Source: Kitasatospora phosalacinea (GTDB lineage Bacteria; Actinomycetota; Actinomycetes; Streptomycetales; Streptomycetaceae). Taken from it: a stretch of 64,000 bases of DNA. The notes below the pieces were generated by a model. The model did not search any database. It worked only from the letters and a program-made list of their open reading frames with translations, and was not told the origin of the DNA. The position numbers and the translations under genes are program-made. The DNA is taken from contig NZ_JNWZ01000059.1 of NCBI RefSeq assembly GCF_000716545.1, positions 1 to 64,000 on the forward strand. Direction: 5' to 3'. Shown in pieces: positions 27,747 to 36,644 of the stretch. Position 1 is the first letter of the stretch; every line of letters begins with the position of its first letter.

Positions 27747-28904
27747 CGCCTCCTTCAGCCGGGGCATCCGGGTGCGCAGCAGGTGCACGGCGGCGGTCCG
27801 GGCCCGGACCCGCAGCGCGCGGGCGGCCGCCCAGGGGGCGAGCCGGCCGGGGCCGAGCACCAGGCGCTGGTTGTGCAGCCGGTCCGGGCGCCAGCGCTGC
27901 TTGTAGGGCTCCTGGCCGCGCAGCAGGCTGAGCACCGGGATGCCGGCCGCGCGGATCTCGTCCAGGGCGGCGCCGAACAGCAGCCCGGCGATGTCCAGCT
28001 TCTCCCGGAGCTTCGGGTGCGCGCCGTACATGTACAGGCCGCCGAACGGGGCGCCGAGGATCACCACGTTCACCGCGACCACCTCGCCGTCCAGCTCGAA
28101 GCGGTGTATCACCGCCCGGCCGGTCGCCACCAGGCCGGTGGTCGACTCGGTCAGGTGCTCGGCGAAGCGCGCGGTGCGGTGCTCCGGGGTGACCCCGCGG
28201 TCCTGCCACTGCAGGATGTGCAGGCGCAGCAGCTCGCCGACGGCGTGCGGGACCTCCTCGGCGGTGGCGGAGTGCACCACGACGCCGGACTCGGCGATCT
28301 TGCGCAGCTTGACCCGGCTGCGCTGGGCGGTCTTGCCGGGCAGCCGCTTGAGCAGCTCGTCCATCGGGACGGCCGGCAGGTACTGGCAGAGCGAGTCGGT
28401 GTACCGGTGCCGGCGGCCACGCCAGTGCGCGTACACCCGCTGCACGGCGGCCGAGGGGTGCACCTCGCGCAGCTCCAGGCTGTGCCAGGGGCGGCGCAGC
28501 GGGAGGGCCGCGGCCAGTTCGGCGGCGGCCCGGTCCGCGCAGTCGTCGTCGAGCAGCACGTCGGTGAAGTCGACCAGCCCCGCGCCCAGGTTGGTCAGGC
28601 CGCCGAACGGGCCGCGGCGGAGCAGCGCGGCGGCGCCGACCAGCCGGCCGTCGCGGCGGACCAGCACCAGCACCAGCGCGCCCGGGCGGCCGTAGGCGTT
28701 CCACCAGGAGCGCAGCCAGGGCGCGGCCTGGAAGGCGGTGGCGGTCGAGCAGCGGCGGTGCAGGTCGTCCCAGTCGTCGGCGAACCGCTCCAGGGCGTCG
28801 TCGGCGCGCAGCACCTCGGCGGTCCAGCACTCGCGGTCGGCGGCGTCGCGGGCCGGCTGGGCGGGCACCCGGGGGCCGGCACCGAGCCGCTGGCGGAGCT
28901 TCAC
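27723..28904 (-). CDS. FemAB/GNAT-like acyltransferase of the exopolysaccharide locus
   Basis: A 393-residue protein with the double-GNAT layout seen in the CelD/BcsL and FemAB-like families: WLRSWWNAYG and LVLVLVRRDGRLVGAAAL in the first half, KTAQRSRVKLRKIAESG in the middle, and HRFELDGEVVAVNVV, GLYMYGAHPKLREKL in the second. The GTG start overlaps the Wzz-like stop (GTGA). Its likely role is acylating a sugar or lipid-linked unit. It is the last gene of the operon. Confidence 0.78.
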   Translation of the reverse strand: MKLRQRLGAGPRVPAQPARDAADRECWTAEVLRADDALERFADDWDDLHRRCSTATAFQAAPWLRSWWNAYGRPGALVLVLVRRDGRLVGAAALLRRGPFGGLTNLGAGLVDFTDVLLDDDCADRAAAELAAALPLRRPWHSLELREVHPSAAVQRVYAHWRGRRHRYTDSLCQYLPAVPMDELLKRLPGKTAQRSRVKLRKIAESGVVVHSATAEEVPHAVGELLRLHILQWQDRGVTPEHRTARFAEHLTESTTGLVATGRAVIHRFELDGEVVAVNVVILGAPFGGLYMYGAHPKLREKLDIAGLLFGAALDEIRAAGIPVLSLLRGQEPYKQRWRPDRLHNQRLVLGPGRLAPWAAARALRVRARTAAVHLLRTRMPRLKEALSQRRLR

Positions 28905-29554
28905 CGGGCCGCCGCCGGCTCGGCGGGCTCCGCCTTCGCGACCGGAGCGGCGGCGGGCTCGGCCTGGGCGGGCAGCGCGGCCTCCGGCGCGGCGGGGCCC
29001 CCCTTGCGGCGGGTGAGCATCGCCAGCGCGCCCAGCAGCACGCCGGCGGCCGCGCCGACCGCGGTGTCCAGGCTCGCCGACGGGGAGGACGGGGCGTCGG
29101 GTTCGGCGGCCGCGGCCAGCGGGACGAGCCGGACGCCGGTCTCCTTGCCGCTGCCGTTGCCGAACGCGATCAGCGACTTGGCGACCGCGTCGGCGTTCCG
29201 CACCGCGTCCTCGCCGCGGGCGCCGGTGCCGGTGATCTCGATCACCGGGGCGTCCGGCGAGGTGGTGCCGCGCACCAGCCCCGCCAGCGTGGTCACCGAG
29301 TGGCCGGTCTCGGCGGCCGCCCCGATCAGCACCTGCGGCTGGCCGGCCAGCCGGCCGTACGCCTGGGCGAAGTTGACGGCGGTGGAGCTCTCGCCGGGGT
29401 TGTTCGGGACGACCACCACGTAGGAACTGGCGGCGTAGCTGGGGTGCGAGACGGCGGCGTAGCCGGCGCCGGCCGCCGCACCGAGCGGCACGGCGACGGC
29501 CAGCGGCCACCAGCGGCGGGCCAGTGCGCGGACGCTGCGGCGTGGTTCGGGCAT
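28901..29554 (-). CDS. Wzz-like chain-length determinant protein
   Basis: A 217-residue protein with two spans (WWPLAVAVPLGAAAGAGYA near the N-terminus; TAVGAAAGVLLGALAML at ~170) around an extracytoplasmic domain starting SYAASSYVVVVPNNPGESS, the polysaccharide co-polymerase topology. It has no C-terminal tyrosine-kinase domain, only an Ala/Pro/Glu-rich tail. It should help set polymer length with the Wzy protein of this locus. Confidence 0.8.
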   Translation of the reverse strand: MPEPRRSVRALARRWWPLAVAVPLGAAAGAGYAAVSHPSYAASSYVVVVPNNPGESSTAVNFAQAYGRLAGQPQVLIGAAAETGHSVTTLAGLVRGTTSPDAPVIEITGTGARGEDAVRNADAVAKSLIAFGNGSGKETGVRLVPLAAAAEPDAPSSPSASLDTAVGAAAGVLLGALAMLTRRKGGPAAPEAALPAQAEPAAAPVAKAEPAEPAAAR

Positions 29555-29617
29555 CGGTGACTCCAGGAGGGTCGTAGGGGTGAACGGTTCGGTGGGTGGC
29601 GGCGCGGCGCCGGGGCG

Positions 29618-30892
29618 CTAGGGCCGCCGACCGCCGGGGCGCCAGGGCCGCCCGCCCGGCTTCCGCCGCGAGGGCGGCTGCCCGGCGGCGCGCCGGGACG
29701 GCGGAACGGACGCCGACGGGACGGCGGGGGCACGGCGGGAGCCTCCGTCCGGGGCGCCCGCGGGCTTCCGGCCGGGGCGGCGGGGGCCGGGGCCGGGGAG
29801 CGACTGGCGGTAGAGGACGGCCAGTTCGGTGGCGATGCGGGCGATGTCGTAGTGGGCGACGGCCGGGGGGACCGGGAAGGGGCCGGGGCGGATGGTGGCG
29901 AGGAGGGCCAACTCGCGGGCGTAGGGCTCGGGTTCGGAGGGGAGCAGGCGGGCCTGGGGGGCGGCGTCCGGGGGGAGTTCGGCGAGGGCCGGGCAGGCCG
30001 AGTGCAGCAGGGGGAGGCCGGCGGCCAGGCCCTCCAGGGCGGCGAGGCCGAAGGTCTCCTCGCGGGAGGGGGAGACCAGCGCGTCCACGGCGGTGAGCAG
30101 TTCGGGCACGTCGTCGCGTTCACCGGTGAGCACCAGGCGGTCGCGGACGCCGAGTTCGGCGGCCCGGTCGAGCAGGGCGGCCCGTTCGGGGCCCTCGCCG
30201 ATCAGCAGCAGCCGGGCGTCGGGGAGCCGGACCAGTGCCTCCAGCGGCACGTGGAAGCGTTTGCCCGGCACCAGCCGGCCGACCGCGCCGATCACGAACA
30301 CACCGATCGGCAGGCCGAGTTGGGCGCGCAGCCGGCCGCGGTGGGCGGCCCGGACGGCGGGGGTGAAGCGGTAGCGGGCGGCGTCCACGCCGTTGGGCAG
30401 CAGACGGACGCGGTCGGCGGGCACGCCCCATTCGCCGAGGACGCCGGCGACCTGGCCGGAGACCGCGAGCGTGGTGGTGCCGAGCCGCTCGGCGCCCAGG
30501 TAGAGCGCCTTGACGCCGCGCGAGGTGGGGCGGCCCTCGATCACCCCGGACTGCAGCGAGTGCTCGGTGGCGATCACGGTGCGGACGCCGGCCAGCCGGG
30601 CGGCGAGGCGGCCGTACAGCATGGCCCGGTACAGGTGGGTGTGGACCAGGTCGTAGCGGCCGGCCCGGATCAGCCGGGTGAGCCGGGGCAGCACGCCGAG
30701 GTCGCGGTTGCCGCGCATGTCGAGGTGGTGGACGGTGAAGCCGTCGGCGCGCAGTTCGCGGGCGACCGCGCCCGGGTTGGTCAGGGCGGCCACCTCGTGC
30801 TCCTGGTCCTCGGGCAGGTGCCGCAGCAGGAGGGCGAGTTGGCGCTCGGCTCCGCCCGCGTGCAGGCCGGTGACCACGTGCAGGACTCTCAT
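29618..30892 (-). CDS. GT4-family glycosyltransferase with basic disordered tail
   Basis: A 424-residue GT-B enzyme: N-terminal MRVLHVVTGLHAGGAERQL, DLVHTHLYRAMLYGRL, then the nucleotide-sugar half with GAVGRLVPGKRF, LLLIGEGPER and SPSREETFGLAALEGLAAGLP in two pieces (the E-x7-E motif). The final ~55 residues are an Arg/Pro/Gly-rich tail unlike the catalytic part. The ATG overlaps the deacetylase stop (ATGA). It probably adds one sugar to the lipid-linked repeat unit on the cytoplasmic face. Confidence 0.85.
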   Translation of the reverse strand: MRVLHVVTGLHAGGAERQLALLLRHLPEDQEHEVAALTNPGAVARELRADGFTVHHLDMRGNRDLGVLPRLTRLIRAGRYDLVHTHLYRAMLYGRLAARLAGVRTVIATEHSLQSGVIEGRPTSRGVKALYLGAERLGTTTLAVSGQVAGVLGEWGVPADRVRLLPNGVDAARYRFTPAVRAAHRGRLRAQLGLPIGVFVIGAVGRLVPGKRFHVPLEALVRLPDARLLLIGEGPERAALLDRAAELGVRDRLVLTGERDDVPELLTAVDALVSPSREETFGLAALEGLAAGLPLLHSACPALAELPPDAAPQARLLPSEPEPYARELALLATIRPGPFPVPPAVAHYDIARIATELAVLYRQSLPGPGPRRPGRKPAGAPDGGSRRAPAVPSASVPPSRRAAGQPPSRRKPGGRPWRPGGRRP

Positions 30893-31689
30893 CGGGGCTC
30901 TCCCGCGGCGGCCTTCGGCAGCTGCTTCGGCGGGGCCCAGCGCAGCCCGGTCACGGCCTCCCGCCAGCGGTGCCGGCCGTGTTTGGCGCGCAGCCGCCAG
31001 GCACCGTCCCGGTCGCCGACGTAGCAGCGCGGCAGGGCGTGCCGGCCGGTCAGCCAGGAGTGGTCGATGGCGCAGGCGTAGTCGTACCCGGCGTCCTGGA
31101 CGGCGCGGGTCGCGGGCAGGTCGACCGCGCCGTAGGGGTAGCAGAAGCCGGTGACCGGGCCGCCGAGCAGGTCCTCCAGGGCCCGCCGACTGTCCGCCGT
31201 CTGGCGTTCCAGGGCGGCCGGGGAGAGCCCGGGCAGGGCCTGGTGGCCGAGGCCGTGCGAGCCGATCTCCCAACCGGAGCCCGCGAGTTCGACCACCTGC
31301 TGGACGGTCAGCAGCTTCTTGCGCGGCCCCTCGGCGTCCCAGTCGTTCTCCCGGCCGAGCAGGTCGGGGACGACGTACGCGGTGGCGGTGAAGCCGTACT
31401 CGCGCAGCACCGGGACGGCGTGCCGGGCGAAGTCCGCGTAGCCGTCGTCGAAGGTCAGGCCGACCAGCCGGGACTCCCGGCCGCGGGCCTGCGCGGCCAG
31501 CAGTTCGCGGACGCTGACGCCGCGCCGGCCGGTGCGGTGCAGCCAGTCCATCTGCTCGGCGAAGCGGTCGGGGCTGACGGTGAGCAGGTACGGGTCCTCG
31601 TCCTCCTCGGCCACCGAGTGGTACATCAGGATCCAGGGCGCGAGCCTGGGGGTGAGCGCCTGGGCCGGCAGGCGGGGATCAGCGGCCAT
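30889..31689 (-). CDS. polysaccharide deacetylase (NodB homology)
   Basis: A 266-residue protein with the NodB catalytic set: LTFDDGYADF (metal-binding Asp pair, ~80), SHGLGH (His pair, ~145), and CYPYG. There is no clear signal peptide, so its location (cytoplasmic or exported by another route) is uncertain. It overlaps both neighbours in the operon. It probably removes N-acetyl groups from the polymer or its precursor. Confidence 0.87.
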   Translation of the reverse strand: MAADPRLPAQALTPRLAPWILMYHSVAEEDEDPYLLTVSPDRFAEQMDWLHRTGRRGVSVRELLAAQARGRESRLVGLTFDDGYADFARHAVPVLREYGFTATAYVVPDLLGRENDWDAEGPRKKLLTVQQVVELAGSGWEIGSHGLGHQALPGLSPAALERQTADSRRALEDLLGGPVTGFCYPYGAVDLPATRAVQDAGYDYACAIDHSWLTGRHALPRCYVGDRDGAWRLRAKHGRHRWREAVTGLRWAPPKQLPKAAAGEPR

Positions 31690-33478
31690 GCGGCTTCCCT
31701 TCGGCGACGGTGGACGGGACGTCGGCGGACGGAGCGTCCGCGAGCTGTGCGCCGGCGGGCCGCCGGCCGCGGGAGCGGGCCAGCAGGCCGAGCACCGGGC
31801 GGCGCACCTCGGCGGCGCCGAACAGCGCGCCGAGGACGGCGAAGACCAGCAGGACGGTGGCGCCGCCGAGCAGCGCGGCGGGCAGCGGCCCGTCCGCCGT
31901 CCGGGTGGCCAGCCAGCCGAGCGCGGCGGCGGCGACGGCGGCGGCCAGCAGCCTGGCCTGGCCGCCGAGGACCAGGGGCAGCCGGAGCGCGACGCCGCGC
32001 AGCATCAGGCCGCGCAGCAGCAGCGCCGCGGTGGTGGTGATGCCCGCGGCGTTGCCCGCGGCCAGGCCGAGCGCGCCGAAGTCCGGGGCGGCGCCGACGC
32101 CGACGGCGACGGTGACGGCCAGGCCGAGCAGCATCGCGCCGACCGGGTACCAGTCCGGCCAGGTGACCCGGTCGCCCTCGGCGCGCGGGGCGTCGGCGCG
32201 GCGCACCACCGGGCGGACGCAGAAGTACGGCCGGACCATCACGCCGATCATCGCCTGCGCGGGCAGCCCGAAGGAGTAGACCCGGATCAGGGCGGCGGTG
32301 GCGGAGGTGTCGGCCGGGCCGAACGCGCCGCGCTCGAACAGCAGGGCGACCAGCGCGGGGGCGCAGGCCATCAGGAAGGCGGTGCCGAGCAGCACCAGCG
32401 CGGTGGCCTGCCCGATGTCCTTCTCGACCCGGTCGCGGGCCGCCGTGAAGTCTCCGGCGGCCATCGCCCGGGCCACCACCGGGAAGGTCACGGTGACGAT
32501 CAGGATCGCCGAGGTCATCGCCAACTGGCTGACCTTCGCCGCGTAGTTGAGGTGCGAGATGGTGCCGGGCGGCAGGCCGGAGCCGAGGTAGCGCTCGATG
32601 AACACCTGGGCCTGCCGGGTCAGCGTGAACGCGGCGACCGGCAGCAGCACCAGCGGGATCAGCACCAGCCGGCGGGCCGAGCCCCGGCGCAGCCCGCGCC
32701 GCCGCCCGCCGGAGCGCAGCCGGCGGGCGAACGGCAGTAGCAGCACGCCGGCCATCAGCGCGCTGCCGACCGCGACGCCGATCGCCGCGGAGCGCACCCC
32801 GAGCAACCGGTGGCCGCTGAGCAGCAGCGCCAGGATGCCCAGGTTGTACATCACGTAGATGACGGCGGGCGCGGTGAAGGAGTGCAGGGCGCGCAGCGCG
32901 GAGGCCAGGTACCCGGCGACGCCGAACGGCAGGATGGTGAGCGCGGTGATCCGGGTGCAGGCGACGGCGAGCCGCGGGTCGGCCAGGCCGGGGGCGAGCA
33001 GGTCGACCAGCCGGGGCGCGCCGAGGGCGACGGCGCCGGAGAGGGTGCACAGTGCGAGCAGCAGCCAGGGCAGCGTGGAGCGGGTCAACTGCCGCACCGG
33101 GTCCGGCCCGTGGGGGCGCTCCTCGCGCAGCACCAGGGCCAGGCTGAAGGCCGGGACCATCAGGAACGCCATCGCGTCCTCGATCAGCAGCGGCGCGGCG
33201 GTCTCCGGGACCGTCCAGGCGACCAGGAAGGCGTCGGTGCCCTGGTTGGCGCCGAAGTAGCGGGCCAGCAGCAGGTCGCGGAGCAGGCCGAGGGCGGAGC
33301 CGGCCGCGCTGAGCAGCGCGGTGACGCCGAACGCCTTGGCCAGGAAGCCGCGTCGGGCCGGTTCGTCGCTCGCGCGCGGGGCGGGGACGGCGACGGCGGA
33401 GGCCGCGGCGGGGGCGGTCTCGACGACGGCGGTCTCGACGGCGGTGGCGGGCCGGGCCACCGGCTGGTCTGTGGTCAT
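31679..33478 (-). CDS. Wzx/MurJ-type lipid-linked oligosaccharide flippase
   Basis: A 599-residue integral membrane protein of the MOP superfamily. After a ~55-residue Ala-rich cytoplasmic N-terminus come FGVTALLSAAGSALGLLRDL and ARYFGANQGTDAFLVAWTVPE, the MurJ-like entry, then about 14 spans. Ends match operon overlaps at both sides. In this locus it should flip the undecaprenyl-linked repeat unit to the outer face. Confidence 0.87.
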   Translation of the reverse strand: MTTDQPVARPATAVETAVVETAPAAASAVAVPAPRASDEPARRGFLAKAFGVTALLSAAGSALGLLRDLLLARYFGANQGTDAFLVAWTVPETAAPLLIEDAMAFLMVPAFSLALVLREERPHGPDPVRQLTRSTLPWLLLALCTLSGAVALGAPRLVDLLAPGLADPRLAVACTRITALTILPFGVAGYLASALRALHSFTAPAVIYVMYNLGILALLLSGHRLLGVRSAAIGVAVGSALMAGVLLLPFARRLRSGGRRRGLRRGSARRLVLIPLVLLPVAAFTLTRQAQVFIERYLGSGLPPGTISHLNYAAKVSQLAMTSAILIVTVTFPVVARAMAAGDFTAARDRVEKDIGQATALVLLGTAFLMACAPALVALLFERGAFGPADTSATAALIRVYSFGLPAQAMIGVMVRPYFCVRPVVRRADAPRAEGDRVTWPDWYPVGAMLLGLAVTVAVGVGAAPDFGALGLAAGNAAGITTTAALLLRGLMLRGVALRLPLVLGGQARLLAAAVAAAALGWLATRTADGPLPAALLGGATVLLVFAVLGALFGAAEVRRPVLGLLARSRGRRPAGAQLADAPSADVPSTVAEGKPHGR

Positions 33479-34797
33479 GCGCCGTCCGCTTCGCGGGAGT
33501 CGGGGCGGGGGAAGGCGGTACGGGCGGCCAGGCCGAGCACCACGGAGGTCAGCACGGTGGTGGTGCCGCCGATGTCGGCGTAGAGGAAGTCCCAGAGCAC
33601 CCAGCTGAGCAGGGCGAGCGCGGCCAGGCCGGGGCCGGCGGCGCGGCGCAGGCAGCCGAGCAGCAGGGCGAGGAACAGCGCGAGGTAGGCGATGACGCCG
33701 AGCAGGCCCTGCTCGCTGAGCACCAGGAAGTACATGTTGTGCGGGGAGAGCAGCGGTTCGCGCTGGAAGCCGATGGTGGGGTCGGCGGCGTCGCTGCCGG
33801 AGGAGAGCCGCAGCGGGGCGTGGCTGTCGCGCAGTTGCTGGAAGGCCTTCGGGCCGGCGCCGGTCATCGGGTGGTCCTGCCAGATCCGGCCGGCGGTGGC
33901 CCACAGGTCGTAGCGGTCGGAGACCGACTGGTCGGGGGCGGCGGAGACCGAGCCGATCGAGCCGAGCCGCTCGGTGACGCCGGAGGCGCCGAGGCCGAGC
34001 CCGCCGACCAGCACCACCGCCGCGGCGGCGGCGATCAGCACGCCCTTGACGGCGAGCCGGGCGTCGGCGCGCAGCAGCAGCACGCCGGCGGCGACGGCGG
34101 TGGCGATCCAGCTGCCCCGGCTGAAGGAGACCGCCAGCGGGAAGGCCAGGAACGCGGCGCTCGCCCACATCGCGCGGCGCAGCACCCGGCTGCCGCCGGG
34201 GCGGCGTTCGGCGAGCGCCAGTCCGAGGGCGGCCAGCACCCCGTACGAGACGACGGTGGACATCGCCATGACGTCGAGGGCGCCGAAGGTGCCGACGGCA
34301 CGGATCGGCTGGCCGGTGTAGGAGGCGCCGGTGCGGGTGAGGTACTGGTTCGCGCCGACCGCGCCCTCGATCAGGGCGGCCAGTACGAAGGAGCCGAGCA
34401 CCAGCCGCCGGTCGCGGGTGTCGCGGACGGCGAGCAGCACCGCGGCGGGGACGAGCACGAAGATCTGCACCAGCCGGACGAAGCCGGTGACGCTGCTCGC
34501 CGGGTCGATGGAGTGCAGGGTGGCGACGGCGGCGGCCAGCACGACGCCGCCGAGCAGCGCGCAGACGGCCGGGTCGAGCCGGGGCAGCCGGCCGCGCAGC
34601 AGGTCGAGGGCGATCAGCCCGACCAGGGCCAGCGAGGCGAGGTCGGCCGGGGTGACGTGCACGGACGCGGAGACGTCCTTCTCCCCCGCCGGCACGCACA
34701 CCAGCAGCACGGTGGCCGCCGCGAGCCAGCTCGGCCGGGCCGGTACTATCCTGGCCAACCGCTGTGCCGGGTGCGGAAGTTGGAGTGCGATGGCCAT
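33475..34797 (-). CDS. O-antigen ligase/Wzy-type polymerase
   Basis: A 440-residue membrane protein with about 11 spans and the Wzy_C region: DRYDLWATAGRIWQDHPMTG, GAGPKAFQQLRD and SPHNMYFLVLSEQGLLG. These proteins polymerise or ligate lipid-linked repeat units. Its start lies five bases after the transferase stop, and its end overlaps the flippase start. Confidence 0.87.
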   Translation of the reverse strand: MAIALQLPHPAQRLARIVPARPSWLAAATVLLVCVPAGEKDVSASVHVTPADLASLALVGLIALDLLRGRLPRLDPAVCALLGGVVLAAAVATLHSIDPASSVTGFVRLVQIFVLVPAAVLLAVRDTRDRRLVLGSFVLAALIEGAVGANQYLTRTGASYTGQPIRAVGTFGALDVMAMSTVVSYGVLAALGLALAERRPGGSRVLRRAMWASAAFLAFPLAVSFSRGSWIATAVAAGVLLLRADARLAVKGVLIAAAAAVVLVGGLGLGASGVTERLGSIGSVSAAPDQSVSDRYDLWATAGRIWQDHPMTGAGPKAFQQLRDSHAPLRLSSGSDAADPTIGFQREPLLSPHNMYFLVLSEQGLLGVIAYLALFLALLLGCLRRAAGPGLAALALLSWVLWDFLYADIGGTTTVLTSVVLGLAARTAFPRPDSREADGA

Positions 34798-34801
34798 GGG
34801 T

Positions 34802-36349
34802 TCAGCTCCCGTCCGGGCGGACCACCAGGGCGACGGTGCGGAGCAGGATCTTGGCGTCCCCCCACAGGCTCCAGCCCTCGATGTAGCGGTTGTCGAAGCG
34901 CGCCCGGTCCTCGATCGAGGTGTCCCCGCGCAGGCCGTTGACCTGGGCCAGGCCGGTCAGCCCGACCGGGACGCGGTGCCGGTCGGCGTACTCGGGGTAC
35001 GCCTGGCCGAAGCGCATGACGAAGTACGGGCGTTCGGGGCGCGGGCCGACCAGGCTCATGTCGCCGCGCAGCACGTTCCACAGCTGCGGCAGCTCGTCCA
35101 GCGAGGTCTTGCGCAGGAACTTGCCGATGGCGCCCATCCGGTGGTCCTGCGCGATGTTCCAGCGGGTGGCCGACTCGTGCTCGCTGGAGGGGCGCAGGGT
35201 GCGGAACTTGAGGACGGTGAAGACCCGGCCGTCCAGGCCGGTGCGCTGCTGGCGGAAGAGCACGTCCGGGCCGGTGTCCCAGCGCACCGCGAGGGCGCAG
35301 GCGGCCAGCAACGGGGAGACCAGCAGCAGGCCGAGGCCGGCCGAGAGGATGTCGAAGCCGCGCTTGACGATCCAGCCGCCGCGCCGCATCGCGGGGGCGC
35401 CCAGGCGCAGGCAGGGGAAGCCCCACAGGTGGTCGCCCGCGCCCTGGACGGAGTCGAACTCGCGGGCGCCGGGCACCAGCCAGACCTGGCAGCCGAGCCG
35501 GGCGGCGTGCCGCAGCGCGGCCAGCGTCTCGGCCTCGTCGGCGGCGCCGGCGGTGGCCAGCACGTGGTGGATCCGGTAGCGGCGCAGCACCCGGCCGAGC
35601 ACCTCGCGGCCGCCGAGCACCGGCAGCGGGTCGCCGGGCGGCAGCAGCACCGGGTCGGGGTCGAGGTAGCCGACCGGGCGCAGGCCGTACTCGGGGCGGG
35701 CGGTGAGCACCGCAGCGATCCGCTGGCCGAGTTCGCCGGCGCCGAGGATCAGCACCGGGCTGGGACGGCGGCGGCGGGAGCGGCGGGTGAGGTGGTGGAC
35801 GAGGGTCCGGCCGAGGGCGGCCAGCGGCAGCACCAGCAGCAGCAGGGTGAGCAGCCGCAGCGGGCTGACCGGACCGAGGTCGGTCCAGCGGCCGGCCAGG
35901 CAGGCGTCGGCGGTGATCGCGAAGGCGGTGGCGACGGCGGCGCGGGCGGCCAGCGCGGGCAGTTCGTCGAGCGCGGACAGGCTGAGCCGGCTGCGGTAGA
36001 GGCCGCCGGCCAGGTTGAGCGGGAGCAGGGCGGGCAGCAGCAGGGCGGCGGTGGAGACCGGGCGGGCGTCGGCGGGGGTGGTGGCGGCCGCGGCCAGGGC
36101 GACGGCGAACGCGTCGGCGGTGGCCAGGGAGAGCGGCAGGGCGACCCGAGAGGGCAGTCGGCTGCGGTGCCGGCCGGCGCCGTACGAGGCCCGGGGCGCG
36201 GCGGCCCTGGGCTTCGGCCGGCTCTTCGGCCGGCTCTTCGGCCGGTCGAGCAGGCCGGTGCCGGGGCGGCCGTCCGGCCGGGTGGCGCGGCGGCCGGGGC
36301 CCGTCAGCGTTCTCCCCGGTCGCGGCACGCTCTCGTGGTCAATGGTCAT
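34802..36349 (-). CDS. polyprenyl-phosphate sugar-phosphotransferase (WcaJ-like, initiating enzyme)
   Basis: A 515-residue membrane enzyme. A cytoplasmic repeat-rich N-terminus (RPKSRPKSRPKPR) precedes four spans, a CoA-binding-like domain (LILGAGELGQRIAAVL), and a C-terminal Bac_transf domain (VKRGFDILSAGLGLLLV, VLKFRTL, TSLDELPQLWNVLRGDMSLV, GPRPE, GLTGLAQVNG). It transfers a sugar phosphate to undecaprenyl phosphate to start each repeat unit. It is the first gene of the main operon, after a 295-bp AT-richer gap. Confidence 0.9.
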   Translation of the reverse strand: MTIDHESVPRPGRTLTGPGRRATRPDGRPGTGLLDRPKSRPKSRPKPRAAAPRASYGAGRHRSRLPSRVALPLSLATADAFAVALAAAATTPADARPVSTAALLLPALLPLNLAGGLYRSRLSLSALDELPALAARAAVATAFAITADACLAGRWTDLGPVSPLRLLTLLLLVLPLAALGRTLVHHLTRRSRRRRPSPVLILGAGELGQRIAAVLTARPEYGLRPVGYLDPDPVLLPPGDPLPVLGGREVLGRVLRRYRIHHVLATAGAADEAETLAALRHAARLGCQVWLVPGAREFDSVQGAGDHLWGFPCLRLGAPAMRRGGWIVKRGFDILSAGLGLLLVSPLLAACALAVRWDTGPDVLFRQQRTGLDGRVFTVLKFRTLRPSSEHESATRWNIAQDHRMGAIGKFLRKTSLDELPQLWNVLRGDMSLVGPRPERPYFVMRFGQAYPEYADRHRVPVGLTGLAQVNGLRGDTSIEDRARFDNRYIEGWSLWGDAKILLRTVALVVRPDGS

Positions 36350-36644
36350 CAGCGCACGAACTCCCCTGCTGTGTACCCGCCGCAACCGGGCAGCCGGACC
36401 GGACGCGCACCGGCTCGGCGCCCCGGCTCGGTGGACGCGGTCCAGGTAAGCACCTGCTGCCGTGAAAGGCGGTCGACCATTTCTCTACCGAAAATGGAGA
36501 CGAAGCAGGCAAAATCAGACATTACCGAACGCCGACCGGCACGCAGGGGGCTGACATGCCATTTCATTCCACCCGCCCAATAATCAGACTTTCAGGAAAG
36601 AAGGCCGCACCTGCGCGGGCGGGCGTTCACGGCCTGACAAACGA
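36350..36644. promoter_or_regulatory. AT-richer upstream region of the exopolysaccharide operon
   Basis: This 295-bp gap is clearly lower in GC than its surroundings (about 36470-36600). It has two direct copies of AATCAGAC (36513-36520 and 36582-36589). On the minus strand, TTGCCT (36507-36512) and TAGAGA (36482-36487), 19 bp apart, are weak candidate promoter hexamers for the transferase gene. Confidence 0.4.

Noticed and set aside
36349..36567. 72-codon minus-strand frame before the sugar-phosphotransferase
   Set aside because: Codon use in the first half is not like neighbouring genes and no domain is visible; kept only as a finding.
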